NCBI GenBank assembly: GCA_002343685.1
Contig: DDRS01000021.1
Location: forward strand, 1-64,000
Length of the DNA stretch: 64,000 bases
Direction of reading: 5' to 3'
Source: Thiobacillus denitrificans
GTDB taxonomy: Bacteria > Pseudomonadota > Gammaproteobacteria > Burkholderiales > Thiobacillaceae
The number at the start of each line of letters is the position of its first letter. The stretch's first letter is position 1. The translations under genes and the position numbers were made by a program. The notes under the pieces are model-generated. The model saw nothing but the letters and a program-made list of their open reading frames with translations. It was not told where the DNA came from and ran no database searches. Positions 61,201 to 64,000 of this stretch are shown here, one piece after another.

Positions 61201-61335
61201 CTCAGTCTGTTCGACCTGGAAACCGACCCCGCCTGCCAGCACGACGTGTCGGCGCACCATCCGCAGCTGAAGGCGGATTTATGGGCCCGGTTGCAGGCCT
61301 TTGTCCAGGCGTCGCGGCAGCGCGCGCGCCCCTGA
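58222..61335 (+). CDS. GT2 glycosyltransferase-membrane-sulfatase-like fusion protein
   Basis: The 1037-residue protein joins three parts. Residues about 1-310 form a GT2 domain (LILICTHNRAD, LVDDDH with D96-D98, GGGEDSEYVL 201-210). Residues about 320-530 hold six hydrophobic segments. Residues about 550-1030 form an alkaline-phosphatase-superfamily domain: ILMIGSDTLRADRLGALGY, then CARTAPSLISMLTGTWPHTHG and YSDHGMEFFEHDTWGQGN (D835, H836). The nucleophile position, which is Cys in type I sulfatases, is Thr599 here (TAPS), so a formylglycine sulfatase is unlikely; phosphotransfer or phosphoesterase activity is more plausible. GTG start overlaps the broken sulfotransferase gene (GTGA). Confidence 0.88.
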   Translation: MTALTILICTHNRADLLQKTLASLNRARRPAMPVHILVAANACSDDTVVQMQAYQACQTTRNDLPLQVLDVPTPGKSHALNAAIPTIETELIALVDDDHRVDENYLTAIEQAAAAWPDAGLYCGRILPDWDGNEPAWVHDDGPYRIYPLPVPRYDQGDTPRAVTAEAGPIPGGGNLVVRRRVFELAGQFSTELGPHGHDLGGGEDSEYVLRALARGEHCQYAPAIVQYHYVDTERLRLGYLLKKSYQRTRSTARLRGSGSVPLYMWRKLAEYGVHSAFSLSWAKRRFYWVRTAAALGEIQGCRESGHRGKNLELPPDRGIVLTESLALVTAVCGLIAWFASGQARWTGLLPALGVAGIGTAALLAKSLLDFSHTGPRIRDEVLKHYRRYTLFSLARLTAWAFALMLFTGGAGVLLYFMLATATSTGWSAWLAAIAALLGILGGFGLQFIRKLRFNPGLLAASMHYRMSRLYRLWHAMTPARIARLQTLGIILIGLLFMAASWQLAKENRVATLMALWAATLFFAGTIVWAGWQPEARAPRKRSARTSDSQPNILMIGSDTLRADRLGALGYRRMLTPHIDRLGERGTLFANCYVPCARTAPSLISMLTGTWPHTHGIRDNYADHETTRLSVDALPVWLKQAGYRTAAISDWCGADMGKFSFGFDYTDLPEDQWNLKYLIRQGPKDLRLFVSLFVHNRLGRLLLPEVYYLGGVPLTQPLGKRARRLVSRLAENAQPFFLNVFYSTTHPPFASEWPWYTRFADPGYAGESKFAMARLTDPFEIIRRQGAPREEFDLDQIIDLYDGCVAEFDDEVGKMLAHLEVCGLADNTIIVVYSDHGMEFFEHDTWGQGNSAVGDFSPRIPLVIRAPGRPARGTVDQVVRSIDLAPTLLELVGAPPVASVDGVSLAGCMGLGGDCPELDAFNETGIWIAHIPGLPDAHLRYPNLLELMEVPDRASGALAIKSEYCNAILDAKDRMIRSGRWKLVYQPLETGHALSLFDLETDPACQHDVSAHHPQLKADLWARLQAFVQASRQRARP

Positions 61336-62112
61336 TCAATCCGGGCAGAAGCGGCAGTAGGGATTGGTCGGCGAGCCGATTTTGGGCGGCGCTGCAGGCG
61401 TCTCGGCAGGAGGCGGCGGTGCGCTCGCAGACGACTCGACGGGCGGCATGGAACCGGGTTCGGCAGTCGGCGCGGCGGCGTCCGTGTCCGCCTGAACGGC
61501 AACCGGCACAGGCTCGACGGGGGTCGGGTACGGCAGCTTGCCGCCCAGTTCGGTGTAGCGCCGTTGCAGGCTCTTGGTGTCGGGATTGTGCCGCAAGCCC
61601 TCCGTGACGGTCTCCAGGGCCTTGGCGCGATTCTTCTGCTGGCTGTACATGTCTGCCAACGTCATGTAGGCACGGGGCTGTTTCGGATCCGCCTCGATCG
61701 CCTTCATCAGATCCCCGACCGCCTCGCCCGTCCGCTTCATCATCGACAGGGCAATGCCGCGATTCATGAGGATCTCGGGGCGCAGGGAAAAATCCGGGTG
61801 GGTATGGGCAAGCATGTAATCGAAGTTGCGCAGCGCCGCTTCCAGCGTGCCCTGTCGATCCTTGTTGGACGACCCCATGCCGCGCGCCCGATTCACGAAA
61901 TTGAGTCCGGCACAGTAATGATGGACGTGCATGAAGTCGGATCCCATGGAATCCCGCCAGCTCCTGAACGCTTCCGATTTTTCATCGAATCGCGCCGCAC
62001 AATAAGGCGGGAGTGTGGCCATCTCCGCCGGGCTTGGCTTCCACTCCGCCGTAGCGGGCAGGGCCATGACAAGCCCTGCCAGTCCCAGCATCAATTTGGT
62101 GAGCGTCTTCAT
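61336..62112 (-). CDS. Exported TPR protein with cysteine-rich ends
   Basis: The ATG at 62112 follows AAAGGA and gives 258 residues. A signal peptide (MLGLAGLVMALPATAEW) precedes a region with PPYCAARF and HHYCAGLNFVNRA, then TPR-like pairs (PEILMNRGIALSMMKRTGEA, PRAYMTLADMYSQQKNRAKA) and a long Pro/Ala tail ending NPYCRFCPD. Its stop abuts the fusion gene stop (convergent, no gap). Likely periplasmic; related TPR proteins occur beside polysaccharide loci. Function unknown. Confidence 0.8.
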   Translation of the reverse strand: MKTLTKLMLGLAGLVMALPATAEWKPSPAEMATLPPYCAARFDEKSEAFRSWRDSMGSDFMHVHHYCAGLNFVNRARGMGSSNKDRQGTLEAALRNFDYMLAHTHPDFSLRPEILMNRGIALSMMKRTGEAVGDLMKAIEADPKQPRAYMTLADMYSQQKNRAKALETVTEGLRHNPDTKSLQRRYTELGGKLPYPTPVEPVPVAVQADTDAAAPTAEPGSMPPVESSASAPPPPAETPAAPPKIGSPTNPYCRFCPD

Positions 62113-62143
62113 CGCGCGTCCTTTCTCTATCATCTCGATTCCG

Positions 62144-63007
62144 TCATGCCGACCGTATCTCCCGAATGGCCAGCCAGTCAAACAGGGTGTTCAATCCGCG
62201 CCAATCCAGCCTGAGCACCTCCGGGTAGCGGGGATACAGGTCGCGCACATGAAATGGCAGTGCAGTGAACCCAGCAGGCTGAATGGCCCGTCCCAGCATT
62301 TTGTTCTGATATCCTCGCACGCTGTAGCGAACGCGCCGCCGAAAGTATTTTTTCCATTCGCGCGGCAACCAGGGCGATACCGAGTCGAATTCAAACCCCG
62401 CCTCGCGGGCCACGACCACCCGGCTGTTGTCCCAGCGGGTGTCCCCCTGCAAATCCCATTTCAGCATCGCGCCCATCAGCGCATCCTCGCCGATGGTGCC
62501 GACAGGCATTTTGATGGCCTGGGCACGGATGCGTTCCACGAAGCTTCCCCGCAAGCCATATAGATTGCCCGCCACGCCATTATCCCTGAGCATGTCGTGC
62601 TGGAACGCTGCAACACCGCGACCGCTTTGCGGCAAGGCCGACACGCCGTTTGCCTGGGGATGCTGCGCCAATGCCTGTGCCATGACATCGAGCGAGCCAG
62701 CCACCGCCCGCACATCGCCATCGATGAAAAAACAGGGCGTCGCCGTGCACACAACGATCTCATGGACGAAGACGTTCCAGGCGTTGGCCTTGTCTCCCAG
62801 CGCGATCGACACGAGGTGGACATTGGGGTGATCGGCCGCATATTCGCGTACCAGCGCTTCGGTCCGATCGGTGCAGGCATTGGCCAGCACGTGGCAGGCG
62901 AGCGGATGGGTCGCGGCGGCCTGCAGGCTGTCGAGGCAGGCGACGATGTTGCGCGCTTCATTATGGGCAAAAACGGCGACGGGCCAAGGAGATACGGTAT
63001 CTGTCAT
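62144..63007 (-). CDS. GT2 glycosyltransferase
   Basis: The 287-residue enzyme has WPVAVFAHNEARNIVACLDS at the N terminus, CFFIDGDVRAV (DxD) and a central VGTIGEDALMGAML region with the acidic catalytic residues. The C-terminal part is basic (EWKKYFRRRVRYSVRG). It is on the minus strand, nine bases after the next GT4 gene, so both belong to one unit with the TPR gene. Donor and acceptor unknown. Confidence 0.88.
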   Translation of the reverse strand: MTDTVSPWPVAVFAHNEARNIVACLDSLQAAATHPLACHVLANACTDRTEALVREYAADHPNVHLVSIALGDKANAWNVFVHEIVVCTATPCFFIDGDVRAVAGSLDVMAQALAQHPQANGVSALPQSGRGVAAFQHDMLRDNGVAGNLYGLRGSFVERIRAQAIKMPVGTIGEDALMGAMLKWDLQGDTRWDNSRVVVAREAGFEFDSVSPWLPREWKKYFRRRVRYSVRGYQNKMLGRAIQPAGFTALPFHVRDLYPRYPEVLRLDWRGLNTLFDWLAIREIRSA

Positions 63008-63016
63008 GGATGCGGC

Positions 63017-64000
63017 TCAGGACCGGGTTGTTGTCATGTTCAGTTGGCGGGTTTTCTCTGCCACCCGCTCCCAGGAGAATTCGCGTTCCACCCGCTGCAA
63101 TGCGCGCTGGCCCCAAGCACGAGTCAAGTCCGGCTGCGCCAGCAGGCTGCGCAAACCGTCTGCCACGGCATCGACCGACGTGCCATCCACCCGCAGCCCC
63201 GTCTCGCCATGCAGGACCGCCGATCCCGTGCCGCCGGCCAGGCCGGCCAGGCTCGGTTTGCCGCAGGCAGCCGCCTCGATGAAGACCATGCCGAAGCCCT
63301 CGTTGTCGCCGTTGATCTCGCGGTTGGGCATGGCAAATATATCGCAGGCATTCTGCCAGCGTGGCAGATCCGCTTCCTTGACCGGGCCAATGCGATGGAC
63401 CACGCCCGTCAGGCCGAGATCATGGATCAGCTCGTCGAGATAGTCGGCATCCTCGCCTATCCCGCCAATGACATAGCGCAGCGGCATCCCTTCGGCATGC
63501 AGTCGCCCCACGGCCCGGATCATCTGATCAAAACCCTTGCGACGCGACAGCCTGCCGACCGAGAACAGCAGTTTCTCGTCCGTGCCGATCCCCAGGCTCT
63601 CGCGCAACCCCGTGGTGTCCAGCCCCGGCCGGAATACCGAGACGTCGACACCGGGATAGATGAGCGTGATGCGCGCCGGATCGACGCCCATGCCCCGCAA
63701 GGTATCACGCGTATGGTCGCTGTTGGCAATGACCCGGTCGGCATGACGCAGGGCGAACCGCATCGCCCTGAATTTCCGGCCGTTCCCCCAGCTGGTGAGT
63801 TCTTCGCCATGGGCATAGATGGCCACCGGCCTGAACGTCAAGCGCGCCACCCCCCATGCCACCAACCCCTCCGGCAGCGCGCGGAAGGCATGCACAGCCT
63901 CGAAACGGTGCGTAAACCCCAACCGCAGCGACCGGAGGAAAAAACGGGCATACATCGCGAGCGACTCGGGACGCAGCCAGGCCACACGCCTGAGGCTCAG
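63017..64000 (-). CDS. GT4-family glycosyltransferase, 5' end outside window
   Basis: The C-terminal 327 or more residues of a GT-B enzyme are visible: VAIYAHGEELTSW, the donor-site half LLFSVGRLSRRKGFDQMIRAV, and EGFGMVFIEAAACGKPSLAG (E-x7-E). The frame continues without stop to the window edge, and GT4 proteins usually have about 50-80 more residues, so the start lies outside; a GTG at 63985 is in frame but unlikely. It lies upstream of the GT2 gene in the same unit. Confidence 0.9.
   Translation of the reverse strand: MSLRRVAWLRPESLAMYARFFLRSLRLGFTHRFEAVHAFRALPEGLVAWGVARLTFRPVAIYAHGEELTSWGNGRKFRAMRFALRHADRVIANSDHTRDTLRGMGVDPARITLIYPGVDVSVFRPGLDTTGLRESLGIGTDEKLLFSVGRLSRRKGFDQMIRAVGRLHAEGMPLRYVIGGIGEDADYLDELIHDLGLTGVVHRIGPVKEADLPRWQNACDIFAMPNREINGDNEGFGMVFIEAAACGKPSLAGLAGGTGSAVLHGETGLRVDGTSVDAVADGLRSLLAQPDLTRAWGQRALQRVEREFSWERVAEKTRQLNMTTTRS

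Overview
The window comes from a high-GC betaproteobacterial chromosome, probably a Nitrosomonadales organism of the Thiobacillus/Sulfuricella kind. This rests on gene order (tRNA-Tyr/Gly/Thr-tuf, lolB-ispE-tRNA-Gln-prs-rplY-pth-ychF, ftsYEX-rpoH, bioBFHCD), on adjacent cbb3 and caa3/aa3-type oxidase operons, and on a two-domain thiosulfate sulfurtransferase. The assignment is inferred from gene content; no database search was possible. No phage, insertion sequence or CRISPR array is visible.

Layout. 1-7.2 kb (minus strand): start of tuf, three tRNAs with their promoter, then ychF, pth, rplY, prs, tRNA-Gln, ispE, lolB and a TPR lipoprotein gene. 7.3-11.7 kb (minus): a MacAB-TolC-type tripartite efflux operon of four overlapping genes. 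11.9-14.7 kb (plus): mutM and a dynamin-like GTPase. 14.7-18.7 kb (minus): ferredoxin, coaD, rsmD and a pair of M16 peptidase genes, one lacking the zinc motif. 18.8-22.3 kb (plus): ftsY, ftsE, ftsX and rpoH, with a perfect CIRCE operator directly before rpoH.

22.4-37.8 kb is a respiratory block, almost all minus strand: ccoNOQP, ccoG, a fixH-like gene, ccoS and a 35-codon membrane ORF (ccoI is absent); an Rrf2 regulator coupled to a SCO copper chaperone; then the aa3-type operon ctaC-ctaD-small ORF-ctaG-DUF2970-ctaE with SURF1, a SCO-like protein, ctaA and ctaB. These genes make two terminal oxidases plus the heme A and copper delivery they need. 37.9-43.4 kb: a DUF2244 gene and the biotin operon. 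43.4-47.5 kb: comF, sulfurtransferase, dgt, aroB.

47.7-64 kb is an accessory surface-polysaccharide locus: GT4, pyruvyl-transferase-like protein, methyltransferase, Wzx-like flippase, two deacetylase-fold proteins, three GT2 enzymes (two of them tandem paralogues), a sulfotransferase gene broken by an in-frame TGA, and a 1037-residue fusion of a GT2 domain, membrane segments and an alkaline-phosphatase-superfamily (sulfatase-like) domain with Thr where sulfatases have Cys. On the opposite strand follow a TPR protein and two more glycosyltransferases, the last running off the window. This locus, especially the fusion next to the broken sulfotransferase, is the least described part of the window.
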